From Aquimarina brevivitae (lineage in GTDB: Bacteria; Bacteroidota; Bacteroidia; Flavobacteriales; Flavobacteriaceae), in assembly GCF_004216895.1 (NCBI RefSeq), contig NZ_SGXE01000001.1:248001-312000 (forward strand): 64,000 nt of DNA, written 5' to 3'. Below are positions 7,773 through 17,493 of this stretch, piece after piece (position 1 is the first letter of the stretch; each line of letters opens with the position of its first letter). The position numbers and the translations under genes are program-made. The notes below the pieces were generated by a model that was given only the letters and a program-made list of their open reading frames with translations, was not told the DNA's origin and did no database searches.

Positions 7773-10394
7773 CTACTTCACAAGTATTTTACTTGTAGTG
7801 ATTGCAGAACCATCCTTTGCTTCTATACGCAATAAATATAATCCTGATCTTAAGTTTGTGTGTACCTGATAAGAAGATTCTAGACTAACTTCTTTATCAT
7901 ATACTACTCTACCGTTCATATCGAAAATTGCAATTTTACTATCTCCAATATTTTCTGATACTCTTATATTAAATATTCCGTTTGATGGATTTGGATCAAT
8001 ACTAAATACTCCAGCATTAAAATCATCAACACCTAAGGTTGCACAATCCAATTCGCTTGCCGGTGGTAGGTCAAATGCTTCTGTTTGGTCACTTCTATTA
8101 TTAGTTGAGCCCTCATCAGCGCTATATCCAACACCTCGTCTAGCGAAAACATCCCAAATAACACATTTATTAGCATCACTGTTAGCCGTTAATTCTGCAG
8201 CAGCTAAGATTCCATCTCTACCACTTACAAAACCTGGTGCACAAGATTGTAATTTCAACCCATCAATTACTAATTGCATCGCTAAATTGTTACCTCCTGT
8301 GCCATTATAGATATCAGGATCAAAACCATCTCTTTCTATAAAAGCCCATGTCATATCCCATAAAATAGCAGCCCAAATCGACCCAATACCGTGTGGTTGA
8401 GAAAAATTAGCAGCATCCGCAACATCCGCATAAGTAACAGGGTTAATATTCATATCGGTACTGTAAGGAAAAGGTCTAATTCCACCTCCTGTAGTTGGTT
8501 GACCAACAGCAAAAGTTCCAATTCCTCTAGCATCAGCGCCTGTATCGCCTGGTTCAATGGTCATCATTAAAGCAAACCAATCTGACCATCCCTCACCCAT
8601 TTGTTCAGAATTTTGTAGGCATCCAGAAGCTGCAGGTCCTCCTGCTAAACGATTTGAAATACCGTGACCATATTCGTGAATCACAATTCCATTATCAAAA
8701 GAACCATCTTCAGCAAAGATATTCAACCCTGCATCAGAAAGGGTTACATTCACTGTATTCACTGCCATTTCAGCAATAATTGCTTCTCCATCCGCTTGAT
8801 TTATACTTACCGCAGGAATCGAAATAAGTTCATTTGAACCTCCCATAGTAATATCTCCTTCGACATTGTTAACCACCAATACGGCTACTGCACCAGCTTG
8901 TTGGCATCTTGCAACTTTATCCGTAAAATTACATTCTCCTCTTCTTACAACTGCGATTTTACCATTGAGTTCTGTAGCATTTGTTAAAGCTGAGCAAATA
9001 TCGTTAGGATCTGGCGTAGCATTATCATCCACTGCCAATACTAAGTCAGCAGTTATACCATCTGGGAGTGCAGGCGCAGAAACATTACCTGGACTAAAAT
9101 TATTATCAACGGTAGCATATCCGCTAGCTAAATTAGCGTTGTTATTAATTTTAAAAACTTCTGCCTCGGGATCAGGCTGTGGATTCCAAAGAAACATCTG
9201 CATTCTTGGGTTAGCTCCATCCGGTGGCGTTCCAAAATTAGCATTATTAATTCCAGAGCCGTCTATGGCATCTGCAATCACTTCGTCGCCTTCATTTCCG
9301 CCTCTACCATAATTATTTACCTGGAAGTTACCGGATTCCTCATCAAAACCATATTGATACCAAACATCGTGAATCACGTTATTGGCATAAAACAAGTTTG
9401 TAATAGACGCATCTTGATAGGAAGCAACCGTACCTGCCGGATCAAAAGCAAAATCAAAAACTAAACTAGCTCCACCGTCAGGAGAATAACCAGGCTGATT
9501 GTTTCCATCATAATCTTCAGAAGCCAATACATTATTACCACGTGTAGTCGTAAATTCAGCACCAGCTACACCATCAGTATCGTGCCATCCAAAAGGAGAA
9601 GCAGTTGCATCTTCTTGTCCTGTAATCATTTGTCGATCCCCGTGATTTGGACTTTCCACAAAAGGTATTGGAAATGCATTATATACTGGATTGTTGATCA
9701 TATTAGCTGTTGTCGTAGTTTTTTGTAATATCGAAAAAGCTCGAGTACTCGCTTTTTTGGTATGTTCATGAGAGTCAAAAGCACAATGAACGATCCAATC
9801 ATTTTGGCTCTGTAACGATCCATCCTTAGCTCCTATTCTTACACTGAACCAATTTTGACCGTTTTTTGTATGAATACTTAAATCCCAACATAACACCAAT
9901 TTGTCTTCCTTAACCTCATATACCAACTGTACTGGTATTTCATCTAAGGAAATATTGCTTTTAGAAAGTAAAAAAACACTTTCGTCTGAAGCTTTTTTAC
10001 CTATCATTTTCATATTTACTGGACGATCCAAGTTTAGGTTTTGAGCTGCAGATACGACTGCTTCTTCAGGAGACAATACCGGTGTTAAGATGTTTACTTT
10101 AGCGTCTACATCATTTACGTAAACTCCCTGAAAAGAAACTACTTCACCATTTCTTAATGCAAAACTCCCGATTGCGTTTCGAATTGGAATACCATTATGC
10201 TGTTGTACTACATAAAGGTTATCCACATTCATACTTTTAGAAAAGGAACGAGATTGAACTTTAAGGTCAGCTACATCGCTGGCATTATAACCTTGTTCTA
10301 CTAAGTAGTCTTTGACCACTTCAATCTCAGAGGACTGAGAAAACAAATTTATAGCAAAACCAAATGCTATAAGGGTAACATAAAATTTTTTCAT
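7773..10394 (-). CDS. Secreted M36 (fungalysin) metalloprotease with PA domain and T9SS sorting domain
   Basis: An 873-residue secreted zinc protease. In order: signal peptide MKKFYVTLIAFGFAINLFSQ; FTP inhibitory propeptide about 25-200; M36 catalytic domain; a PA (protease-associated) insertion about 450-545 with GKIAVVRRGECNF; zinc motif HEYGH near residue 574 followed by the distal-glutamate region GEGWSDWFALM; and a T9SS type A C-terminal domain from about 795, containing FSIDPNPSNGIFNIRV and ending SKILVK. It is exported by Sec and then T9SS, and the propeptide should be removed after secretion. It likely degrades protein outside the cell. It stands alone, converging on dxs; the 147 bases upstream contain no clear -7 box. 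Confidence 0.95.
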   Translation of the reverse strand: MKKFYVTLIAFGFAINLFSQSSEIEVVKDYLVEQGYNASDVADLKVQSRSFSKSMNVDNLYVVQQHNGIPIRNAIGSFALRNGEVVSFQGVYVNDVDAKVNILTPVLSPEEAVVSAAQNLNLDRPVNMKMIGKKASDESVFLLSKSNISLDEIPVQLVYEVKEDKLVLCWDLSIHTKNGQNWFSVRIGAKDGSLQSQNDWIVHCAFDSHEHTKKASTRAFSILQKTTTTANMINNPVYNAFPIPFVESPNHGDRQMITGQEDATASPFGWHDTDGVAGAEFTTTRGNNVLASEDYDGNNQPGYSPDGGASLVFDFAFDPAGTVASYQDASITNLFYANNVIHDVWYQYGFDEESGNFQVNNYGRGGNEGDEVIADAIDGSGINNANFGTPPDGANPRMQMFLWNPQPDPEAEVFKINNNANLASGYATVDNNFSPGNVSAPALPDGITADLVLAVDDNATPDPNDICSALTNATELNGKIAVVRRGECNFTDKVARCQQAGAVAVLVVNNVEGDITMGGSNELISIPAVSINQADGEAIIAEMAVNTVNVTLSDAGLNIFAEDGSFDNGIVIHEYGHGISNRLAGGPAASGCLQNSEQMGEGWSDWFALMMTIEPGDTGADARGIGTFAVGQPTTGGGIRPFPYSTDMNINPVTYADVADAANFSQPHGIGSIWAAILWDMTWAFIERDGFDPDIYNGTGGNNLAMQLVIDGLKLQSCAPGFVSGRDGILAAAELTANSDANKCVIWDVFARRGVGYSADEGSTNNRSDQTEAFDLPPASELDCATLGVDDFNAGVFSIDPNPSNGIFNIRVSENIGDSKIAIFDMNGRVVYDKEVSLESSYQVHTNLRSGLYLLRIEAKDGSAITTSKILVK

Positions 10395-10541
10395 AGCTTA
10401 GAATGAAATTGAGTTTGTTAATTTTGTTTAAGCATTTGATACCAAAATATGACTATTGCTAACAATTCCTTAAACAATATGAGTTTTTACCTAACAAAAA
10501 TACACATAAGTTAATAAAATCCAATTTTTGACTTGTATATT

Positions 10542-11885
10542 TCAAATCTGCAACCCTCTAATTTTCTGATATTTCAATAACGCATTTCCATCCGTTAAAC
10601 TAGCTACATATTTACAAATACTAATAAGTCTTGTGTACACGTCAACATTTTGATAATCAAAAGCATCTTTTTCTGATCGTAGAATTAATTTATCATAGTT
10701 AGTGCTGTGGTGGTGAAAGTTTTCTGTAGCCGAGACAAAAGTATCCAAAAGCGTCCCTAAAATCTTATACCCTGCAATTTCTTTTTCGGTAACTTCCTTG
10801 CTTTGGTATATGTTTTTAATACTTAGCGCTATGATATCTTCTATCTGCGCTTTATATCGACTTTTATCTATGAGCGCCTGATCAAATTTCCCTAATAGTA
10901 TGTCCTCTTCATAATCAATGAAAATACTAGCTGCTTCAGTTATTAATGTATTTATCGCCAAAGCTCTGAGATAACTCAGTCGATCCGCTGTGGTGGTAAG
11001 GCTATTATATTTTGTAGTCGTAATACTTTCTTTAACAAGGCTAATTAAATATTCCAATGCATACTCCTCATCAATTAATCCCAAATTTATACCATCTTCA
11101 AAATCAATGATGGTATAGCAAATATCATCAGCCGCTTCTACTAAAAAAGTCAATGGGTGCCGTGCGTAAGTGATTTCATTTTCAAAAGTAGATGGGATAA
11201 GCCCGACCTCTTTTGCAATATCTTCAAAATAGTGTTTTTCACTCTGAAAGTAACCAAACTTTTTATGGGCTATATGCTTAGTAGGTTTTTTAGGCAAGGA
11301 TTCTTTTGGGTACTTCATAAAAGCAGCCAAGGTTGCATACGACAAGCGTAATCCACCATCCATACCAGGTTTAGGCGTGGTCATAATTTTAAACCCATTG
11401 GCATTACCCTCAAAATCAATAAGATCCTGATATTGTTTTGGCGTTAACTGCTCTTTAAATCGTTGTCCATTCCCTGTCTTAAAATACTCTCCTATGGCTT
11501 TTTCTCCACTATGACCAAAAGGTGGATTACCAATATCATGAGCTAATGCTGCAGCAGCAACTATAGCCCCAAAATCATTAAAGTGATAACCATGGATGGT
11601 ACTCAGATGCGGGTGCCGCTCTATAATTCGCTTGCCCACCATACGGCCTAAAGAGCGACCTACTACGGATACCTCTAAGCTGTGTGTAAGACGGGTGTGT
11701 ACAAAACTCGTCTTAGATAAGGGAATTACTTGTGTCTTATCCTGAAGGCTTCTAAAGTCCGAAGAAAAAATAATACGATCATAATCGACTTCAAAGCCTA
11801 ATCGGGTATCATCTTGCTCTTTGCGTAATCGTTTGTTTGTATCTCCGTATCGTTTTAAGGATAGGAGTTGCTCCCAGTTCATCAT
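10542..11885 (-). CDS. dgt: Deoxyguanosinetriphosphate triphosphohydrolase (dNTPase)
   Basis: HD-domain enzyme that removes tripolyphosphate from dGTP or other dNTPs, lowering dNTP pools. It is 447 residues. The metal-binding pattern runs from HTRLTHSLEVS to AHDIGNPPFGHSGE, as in bacterial dNTPases, and a C-terminal YTRLISICKYVASLTDG region follows. Two ATG codons lie in tandem at the start (MMNWEQ). It is downstream of nrdA in the same orientation, separated by 76 bases with a terminator hairpin. A dNTP hydrolase next to the dNTP producer suggests balancing of pools, which is inference. Confidence 0.93.
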   Translation of the reverse strand: MMNWEQLLSLKRYGDTNKRLRKEQDDTRLGFEVDYDRIIFSSDFRSLQDKTQVIPLSKTSFVHTRLTHSLEVSVVGRSLGRMVGKRIIERHPHLSTIHGYHFNDFGAIVAAAALAHDIGNPPFGHSGEKAIGEYFKTGNGQRFKEQLTPKQYQDLIDFEGNANGFKIMTTPKPGMDGGLRLSYATLAAFMKYPKESLPKKPTKHIAHKKFGYFQSEKHYFEDIAKEVGLIPSTFENEITYARHPLTFLVEAADDICYTIIDFEDGINLGLIDEEYALEYLISLVKESITTTKYNSLTTTADRLSYLRALAINTLITEAASIFIDYEEDILLGKFDQALIDKSRYKAQIEDIIALSIKNIYQSKEVTEKEIAGYKILGTLLDTFVSATENFHHHSTNYDKLILRSEKDAFDYQNVDVYTRLISICKYVASLTDGNALLKYQKIRGLQI

Positions 11886-11912
11886 TTGTTATAAATAAGA
11901 AGTCAAAAATAT

Positions 11913-11942
11913 AAAAAGGGAAGCATTTCTGCTTCCCTTTTT
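11913..11942 (-). terminator. Intrinsic terminator after nrdA
   Basis: A 12-bp stem, AAAAAGGGAAGC (11913-11924) with GCTTCCCTTTTT (11931-11942), has a 6-base loop. T-rich sequence follows on the leftward strand. It lies between the nrdA stop and the dgt start. Confidence 0.85.
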
Positions 11943-11961
11943 GCCCTATATAAACCGGATC

Positions 11962-14424
11962 TTAAGACCCGCACATTAAACAATCGTCACCTTCGCCTTC
12001 CTTAGATTGCGCGATTAACGCTCTAAGTTCTTCTGGGGTGAGAGAGGTATTTTCTGCAGCTACCGGTTCTTGTTTTGGCTGAGGCTTGGAAGACTGTGCT
12101 TCCATAACCTGTGCAGCTGCTACAGCAACCTTTTCTGCTTCAGGCTGTTCTTTTTTATCATTTTTCAGCGTAAACTTAATCGCGTCTACAGCTGATTTGG
12201 TTCGTAGGTAATACATACCCGTTTTGAGGCCACTCTTCCAAGCATAGAAATGCATAGACGTTAGTTTAGCCATGGTAGCCCCTTCCATAAATAAGTTTAA
12301 GGACTGGGACTGATCAATGAAGTACCCTCTGTGTCTTGCCATATCGATAATATCCTTCATACTTAATTCCCAAACGGTTTTGTAAAGCTCTTTTAGCTCC
12401 TGTGGTATGATATCGATATTTTGTACCGATCCGTTAGCACGCATAATAGCATCTTTAAGATCATCGTTCCATAACCCAAGTTTAACTAAGTCCTCTAGCA
12501 AGTGTTTGTTCACTACAATGAACTCACCAGATAGCACACGTCTGGTATAAATATTACTTGTATAGGGTTCAAAGGCCTCATTATTTCCTAAAATTTGAGA
12601 AGTAGAAGCTGTAGGCATTGGAGCTACTAATAACGAATTACGTACTCCGTGTTTTGCTACCTGCTTACGCAGCTTCGCCCAATCCCATCTTCCGCTAAGC
12701 TCTTCATCTTTAATCCCCCAAAGATTATGTTGAAACTCTCCATTAGATATCGGAGACCCTTCATACGATTGGTATGGACCATCAGCTTTGGCTTCTTCCA
12801 TAGAAGCTGTTACGGCCGCGTAGTATAAGGTTTCAAAAATATCCTGGTTTAGCTTCTTTGCTTCGTCACTGGTAAACGGCATGCGTAGCATTATAAACGT
12901 ATCTGCTAACCCTTGCACTCCTAGTCCAACAGGGCGATGACGCATATTGGAGTTTTCTGCTTCTTTAACCGGATAATAGTTTCGATCGATAACACGATTT
13001 AAGTTCTTGGTTACCCTTTTGGTAATTTTGAAAAGCTCTTTATGATCGAACTCCCCATTTTTCACAAACATAGGTAGCGCAATGGAAGCCAAATTACAAA
13101 CCGCAACTTCGTCAGGGCTTGTATACTCTAAAATCTCGGTACATAAATTTGAAGATCGAATCGTACCTAGATTCTTTTGATTTGATTTTCTGTTTGCTGC
13201 ATCTTTATAAAGCATATAAGGAGTTCCAGTTTCTATCTGAGATTCCAGAATTTTCTCCCATAATTCTCTTGCTTTAATCTTTCTTCGTCCTCTCCCTTCA
13301 GCTTCATACTGAAGATATCGTTCTTCAAATGCTTCACTATGTAAATCACATAAATCCGGACATTCGTTAGGACACATTAATGTCCACTCTGCATCGTCCT
13401 GTACACGCTTCATAAATAAATCAGAGATCCACATCGCATAAAATAAATCTCTGGCTCTCATTTCCTCTTTACCGTGATTTTTCTTTAGCTCAAGAAAATC
13501 AAAGATATCCGCGTGCCAAGGCTCCATATAAATAGCAAAAGATCCCTTACGCTTTCCTCCTCCCTGATCTACGTACCTCGCTGTGTCATTAAATACTCTT
13601 AGCATAGGTACAATACCGTTAGAAGTACCATTGGTACCAGCAATATACGATCCTGTTGCGCGTATATTATGTATAGATAATCCTATACCACCAGCAGATT
13701 GCGAAATCTTAGCAGTTTGTTTTAGCGTATCATAAATACCATCAATACTATCATCCTTCATAGTCAACAAGAAACAAGATGACATCTGTGGCTTTGGAGT
13801 ACCTGAATTAAATAAGGTAGGCGTAGCGTGTGTAAAATACTTTTTAGACATCAACTCATAGGTCTCTATAGCAGCGTCTAAATCATCAAGGTGTATACCT
13901 AGCGAAACACGCATCAACATATGCTGCGGACGCTCAGCTATTTTACCATTGATTTTTAAAAGATAAGAGCGTTCTAAGGTTTTAAAACCAAAATAGTCGT
14001 ATCCAAAATCTCTATTGTATATAATTGTGGAATCCAATTTATCCTTGTGCTCCATCACCACATCATAGACCTCATCAGAGATCAGCGGTGCTTTTTTATT
14101 GGTTCTAGGATTAACGTATTCATACAGGTCTGTTATCACCTCAGAGAACGTCTTTTTCGTATTTTTATGTAAGTTAGAAACAGAGATACGCGCAGCCAAT
14201 TTAGCATAATCTGGATGCGTAATGGTCATGGTAGCTGCAATTTCTGCAGCTAAATTATCAAGTTCGCTAGTGGTTACCCCGTCATATAACCCTTCAATTA
14301 CTCGCATCGCTACTTTTACTGGATCTACTAATGGGTTTAACCCATAGCACAATTTTCTTACCCTTGCGGTAATCTTGTCGAACATAATGGGTTCCTTACG
14401 CCCATCTCTTTTAATTACATACAT
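11962..14424 (-). CDS. nrdA: Class Ia ribonucleoside-diphosphate reductase, alpha subunit
   Basis: Large catalytic subunit that reduces ribonucleoside diphosphates with NrdB. It is 820 residues. An N-terminal ATP-cone (about 1-90, [22 protein letters not shown]) is the allosteric activity site. The active-site glycyl/cysteine barrel includes the NLCTEI segment ([11 protein letters not shown]) and [15 protein letters not shown]. The tail ends GDDCLMCGS, with the redox cysteine pair that passes electrons from thioredoxin. A flexible A/Q/E-rich linker (about 765-800) precedes it. It is preceded by nrdB on the same strand with a 295-base gap holding palindromes, and followed by a terminator and then dgt. 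Confidence 0.97.
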   Translation of the reverse strand: MYVIKRDGRKEPIMFDKITARVRKLCYGLNPLVDPVKVAMRVIEGLYDGVTTSELDNLAAEIAATMTITHPDYAKLAARISVSNLHKNTKKTFSEVITDLYEYVNPRTNKKAPLISDEVYDVVMEHKDKLDSTIIYNRDFGYDYFGFKTLERSYLLKINGKIAERPQHMLMRVSLGIHLDDLDAAIETYELMSKKYFTHATPTLFNSGTPKPQMSSCFLLTMKDDSIDGIYDTLKQTAKISQSAGGIGLSIHNIRATGSYIAGTNGTSNGIVPMLRVFNDTARYVDQGGGKRKGSFAIYMEPWHADIFDFLELKKNHGKEEMRARDLFYAMWISDLFMKRVQDDAEWTLMCPNECPDLCDLHSEAFEERYLQYEAEGRGRRKIKARELWEKILESQIETGTPYMLYKDAANRKSNQKNLGTIRSSNLCTEILEYTSPDEVAVCNLASIALPMFVKNGEFDHKELFKITKRVTKNLNRVIDRNYYPVKEAENSNMRHRPVGLGVQGLADTFIMLRMPFTSDEAKKLNQDIFETLYYAAVTASMEEAKADGPYQSYEGSPISNGEFQHNLWGIKDEELSGRWDWAKLRKQVAKHGVRNSLLVAPMPTASTSQILGNNEAFEPYTSNIYTRRVLSGEFIVVNKHLLEDLVKLGLWNDDLKDAIMRANGSVQNIDIIPQELKELYKTVWELSMKDIIDMARHRGYFIDQSQSLNLFMEGATMAKLTSMHFYAWKSGLKTGMYYLRTKSAVDAIKFTLKNDKKEQPEAEKVAVAAAQVMEAQSSKPQPKQEPVAAENTSLTPEELRALIAQSKEGEGDDCLMCGS

Positions 14425-14719
14425 ACGCTTTTTGTTTTTTCTTGCACTTCCAAAATGAATTGAAAGTATGATTCATGTTGTTAACTTATAATTCCCCAAA
14501 GTCTATTAGACCATTCCACTTTAATCTCTTTCTAAAAAAGAAAGGAAACCCTGCTTCTTTACAAAAACATTAAAGAAGTGTAATCAAAAAAGGGACTCTG
14601 TTTTATTTATTTGGTTCTAAGAACCGAATTGGTTGGAGCTAATACGCAAATCAAATAGAAGATCTAATTTCTACTAGCTCAGTGGTTTCTGCGGTTACAA
14701 AAAAAAGTCAAACCTTCTT
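14425..14719. other. nrdB-nrdA intergenic region with hairpins
   Basis: No gene is seen in these 295 bases. The perfect inverted repeat GGTTCT-A-AGAACC lies at 14613-14625, and a separate 8-bp stem CTTCTTTA / TAAAGAAG lies at 14554-14561 and 14571-14578. The second could end the nrdB transcript. The first resembles a dimeric repressor site. No NrdR box or cobalamin element was recognised. Whether nrdA has its own promoter here is open. Confidence 0.5.
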
Positions 14720-15697
14720 TTAGAAATCCGCGTCGAAACTAATTTTATTATCATCGGTATCCTTATTAAGCACACCTGCTTTTTGATATTCTGAAACTCT
14801 TTTTTCAAAAAAGTTTGTTTTTCCTTGTAAGGAAATCATATCCATAAAATCAAATGGATTAGCGGTTCCATATTCCTTTTCGCAATCTAATTCTACCAAT
14901 AATCTGTCTGTTACAAATTCTAGGTACTGCGTCATTAAATTGGCGTTCATACCAATGAGACTTACTGGTAGCGATTCCGTAATAAACTCTCTTTCTATAG
15001 TAAGCGCATCAATGATGATTTCTCTAATACGCTCTTTTGGTACTTTATTAACCAAGTGTTTGTTATGCAAATGCACAGCAAAATCACAGTGTACACCTTC
15101 ATCTCTTGAAATCAATTCATTTGAGAAAGTCAGTCCAGGCATTAAGCCTCGTTTCTTTAACCAAAAAATGGAACAGAAAGCTCCAGAGAAGAAGATTCCC
15201 TCAACTGCTGCAAATGCAATTAAGCGCTCAGCAAAAGAATCAGATTCAATCCATTTTAGCGCCCAATCTGCTTTTTTCTTAATTGCAGGAAAGTTTTCAA
15301 TAGCTTTAAAAAGTGTATCCTTTTCTTTTTCGTCTTTAACGTAAGTGTCTATCAATAAAGAATAGGTCTCAGAGTGGATATTCTCCATCATTATTTGAAA
15401 CCCATAGAAAAATTTAGCCTCACTATACTGTACTTCATTTACAAAATTCTCAGCCAAGTTTTCATTTACAATTCCATCAGATGCCGCAAAAAATGCAAGA
15501 ATATGTTTGATAAAGTAGCGCTCATCATCATTCAATTTGTTATTCCAATCTGTAATATCCTGGTGCAAATCAATTTCCTCAGCTGTCCAAAAACTAGCTT
15601 CCGACTTTTTATACCACTCCCAAATGTCGTGGTGTTTTATTGGAAAAATAACAAATCTATCTTTATTCTCTTGTAATATTGGCTCTACTAAACTCAT
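14720..15697 (-). CDS. nrdB: Class Ia ribonucleoside-diphosphate reductase, beta subunit (eukaryote-like)
   Basis: Radical-generating subunit with a dimetal-tyrosyl cofactor. It is 325 residues. It follows the eukaryote-like R2 pattern: [13 protein letters not shown], then [15 protein letters not shown] with the radical tyrosine, and ADWALKWI. The C-terminus ISFDADF matches the eukaryotic R2 tail that docks into the alpha subunit. A near-match to the -7 box on the leftward strand (GATCTTTG, 15739-15746) lies about 42 bases upstream. It is the first gene of the nrdB-nrdA pair. Confidence 0.96.
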   Translation of the reverse strand: MSLVEPILQENKDRFVIFPIKHHDIWEWYKKSEASFWTAEEIDLHQDITDWNNKLNDDERYFIKHILAFFAASDGIVNENLAENFVNEVQYSEAKFFYGFQIMMENIHSETYSLLIDTYVKDEKEKDTLFKAIENFPAIKKKADWALKWIESDSFAERLIAFAAVEGIFFSGAFCSIFWLKKRGLMPGLTFSNELISRDEGVHCDFAVHLHNKHLVNKVPKERIREIIIDALTIEREFITESLPVSLIGMNANLMTQYLEFVTDRLLVELDCEKEYGTANPFDFMDMISLQGKTNFFEKRVSEYQKAGVLNKDTDDNKISFDADF

Positions 15698-16210
15698 TCT
15701 TCCTTTTTTTACTGATTTTTTCTTTTTTTAGCGTCTAACAAAGATCAAAAAATGCAGAGGAAATTCTGAGTAAACTTACCAAACGTTTTCAACAAAGTTT
15801 TCAACACGGCGAAAAAGTTCGTTGCTTAACGGAGAAACTAAAAATAAAACTAAATGTCTCATTTACAGATTTTTAAAAATAATTGAGAAAGCACTAGACT
15901 ACAACCAAATAACTGTTAGAAACCCTGCTATAGCTTGAATCAACGTCATAAATCAAGTCTTATAACTGGTAAAAATTAAACCCTAAAATATTATGGTTAA
16001 ACCGTATATATGTTTAGCGATAAAAACTCCTAAAAATCAAGAATTAGGACACTACCGATAGTATTTTTTTAGCGTATTCGTATATCAGATATCAAACCAA
16101 TGCTATTGAATATTTTTAAAAAGCGTAACTTTATACAGCAAAAAAATTAAACGTAAGGTAAATAGGTTACTGGCAATTCCTAAAAACTTTGCATAGTATT
16201 ATAGGTGTAT
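15698..16210. other. 513-base gap between divergent nrdB and sigma-factor genes
   Basis: No gene or RNA was recognised here. The left part holds the likely nrdB promoter (near-consensus box at 15739-15746, leftward). The right part holds AAACTTTG at 16184-16191, a 7-of-8 match to the -7 consensus 19 bases before the sigma-factor ATG. The middle is AT-rich with no repeats that I can support. Confidence 0.5.
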
Positions 16211-16753
16211 ATGAAAGAAGAGCTTTTTATTTTAAAAAGAGGTAACCATTTGGCACTTTCTAAGCTATATGAAGATTACAGGAGTTACTTTATGCAATTT
16301 GCCAAAAAATTCAATCTAGATCCAGATACCTTAGCAGACATCTATCAAGATTCCTTCATCGCCTTACGAGAACACGCGCTAAAAGGAAATCTAGACCATC
16401 TTAAAAGCGCTATAAAAACCTATCTTACCAGCATTGGGAAATACATGATTTATGAACGATTAAAAACTTCTAAGTCTAAAATTGCTTATGAGAACATAGC
16501 TCCTAAACAGGACGAATCTGTCGAATATAAACTCCTGGAGGAGGATGAACTTAGTAGTGAGCAAGTTGCGCTTCGGGTCCATTTTAAAAAATTAGGAAAA
16601 AGATGCCAGGAAATGTTAACCTTGTTCTACTACAGAGGACTAACGATTGAAGAGATCACAGACAGCCTTGGCTACGAAAACAAAAACGTTGTCAAAAGCC
16701 AAAAATCAAGATGTCTCAAATCTTTGAAAGATTTAATTAAAAACCCTCTTTAA
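16211..16753 (+). CDS. ECF-type RNA polymerase sigma factor
   Basis: A 180-residue sigma-70 family protein with only regions 2 and 4. Region 2 (about 15-80) contains LADIYQDSFIALREH, a form of the core-binding motif. Region 4 (about 125-170) contains LTIEEITDSLGYENKNVVKSQKSRCLKSLK, the helix-turn-helix for the -35-like element. A GTG two codons upstream is in frame, but the ATG at 16211 fits better. The next gene starts 2 bases after its stop and encodes a membrane protein with a DELI-type anti-sigma N-terminus, so the two form a regulator pair. A convergent CHAT gene is its probable functional partner. Confidence 0.9.
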   Translation: MKEELFILKRGNHLALSKLYEDYRSYFMQFAKKFNLDPDTLADIYQDSFIALREHALKGNLDHLKSAIKTYLTSIGKYMIYERLKTSKSKIAYENIAPKQDESVEYKLLEEDELSSEQVALRVHFKKLGKRCQEMLTLFYYRGLTIEEITDSLGYENKNVVKSQKSRCLKSLKDLIKNPL

Positions 16754-16755
16754 TT

Positions 16756-17493
16756 ATGGATAAAGAACAGTTACTTGACAAATATGTCAGAGGCACAATT
16801 ACCGAAGAGGAGCAAATTTTATTGGATGAATTAATCCAAATTAATGCCAACCTTAAAGAAGAAATTGAATTTCGTACTGCGGTCCGTGATGTTGCAGGTC
16901 TAGAAGATCGGACTCAGCTCAAATCGGTATTGCAAGCTACAGAACAAAAACTTATTGGTCATCAAACCAAAGTAATTCCTATTTACAAAAAACGATCATT
17001 TTGGGCTGCAGCTGCATCATTATTAATTCTATTTGGAGTTAGTCTCTATATGCTACTTAATCCTTTTGCTGTTGATCCAGAAGCGTTATACGCAGCAAAT
17101 TTTGAACCTTATAAAAATGTTGTCTACCCAATGGTACGCAGTGAGCAACAGTTGAGTGATGAAAAAAAGGCTTTTTCAGCGTATGAAAACGAAAATTACA
17201 CAGATGCCTTACAACAGTTTGAAACCCTTTATCAAAACACCTCAGCACCTTATCTCTTATTATATCAGGCAAATTGCCATATGGCTTTAAGTGATACTAA
17301 AAAAGCTATTCCACTACTTGAAAAATTTATTACTTTGGATAGCCCACTTCTTATCAGAGGTAAATGGTATCTAGCACTTGCCTACCTAAAGGAAAATAAC
17401 AAAGCGAAGTCCTCAGTCTTATTGACCGAAATCGTTGCAGATGGAAGTTATAAAAAAACTACGGCAACTAAGTTATTGGAAGCCATAGATTAA
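16756..17493 (+). CDS. Single-pass membrane TPR protein, likely anti-sigma factor
   Basis: 245 residues. Residues 1-75 are soluble and open with MDKEQLLDKYVRGTITEEEQ, like the cytoplasmic sigma-binding part of Bacteroidota anti-sigma proteins, but no zinc-finger cysteines are visible. One TM segment covers about 81-102 (FWAAAASLLILFGVSLYML). The C-terminal part (about 135-240) has TPR-like helices, with ALQQFETLYQN and KAIPLLEKFITLD. It is coupled to the sigma gene by a 2-base gap and overlaps the convergent CHAT gene by 4 bases. The inferred role is to hold the sigma factor at the membrane while sensing through the outer TPRs. Confidence 0.75.
   Translation: MDKEQLLDKYVRGTITEEEQILLDELIQINANLKEEIEFRTAVRDVAGLEDRTQLKSVLQATEQKLIGHQTKVIPIYKKRSFWAAAASLLILFGVSLYMLLNPFAVDPEALYAANFEPYKNVVYPMVRSEQQLSDEKKAFSAYENENYTDALQQFETLYQNTSAPYLLLYQANCHMALSDTKKAIPLLEKFITLDSPLLIRGKWYLALAYLKENNKAKSSVLLTEIVADGSYKKTTATKLLEAID

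Noticed and set aside
8866..9312. 148-codon open frame antisense to the M36 protease gene
   Set aside because: It lies wholly within a clear coding gene on the other strand and its product has no signal or domain; it is a codon-bias shadow.
14425..14719. Cobalamin riboswitch or NrdR box before nrdA
   Set aside because: No B12-box-like word or NrdR-type inverted repeat was found; only unrelated palindromes are present.
14940..15344. 134-codon open frame antisense to nrdB
   Set aside because: It overlaps a fully conserved gene and its product looks like low-complexity S/I/F sequence.
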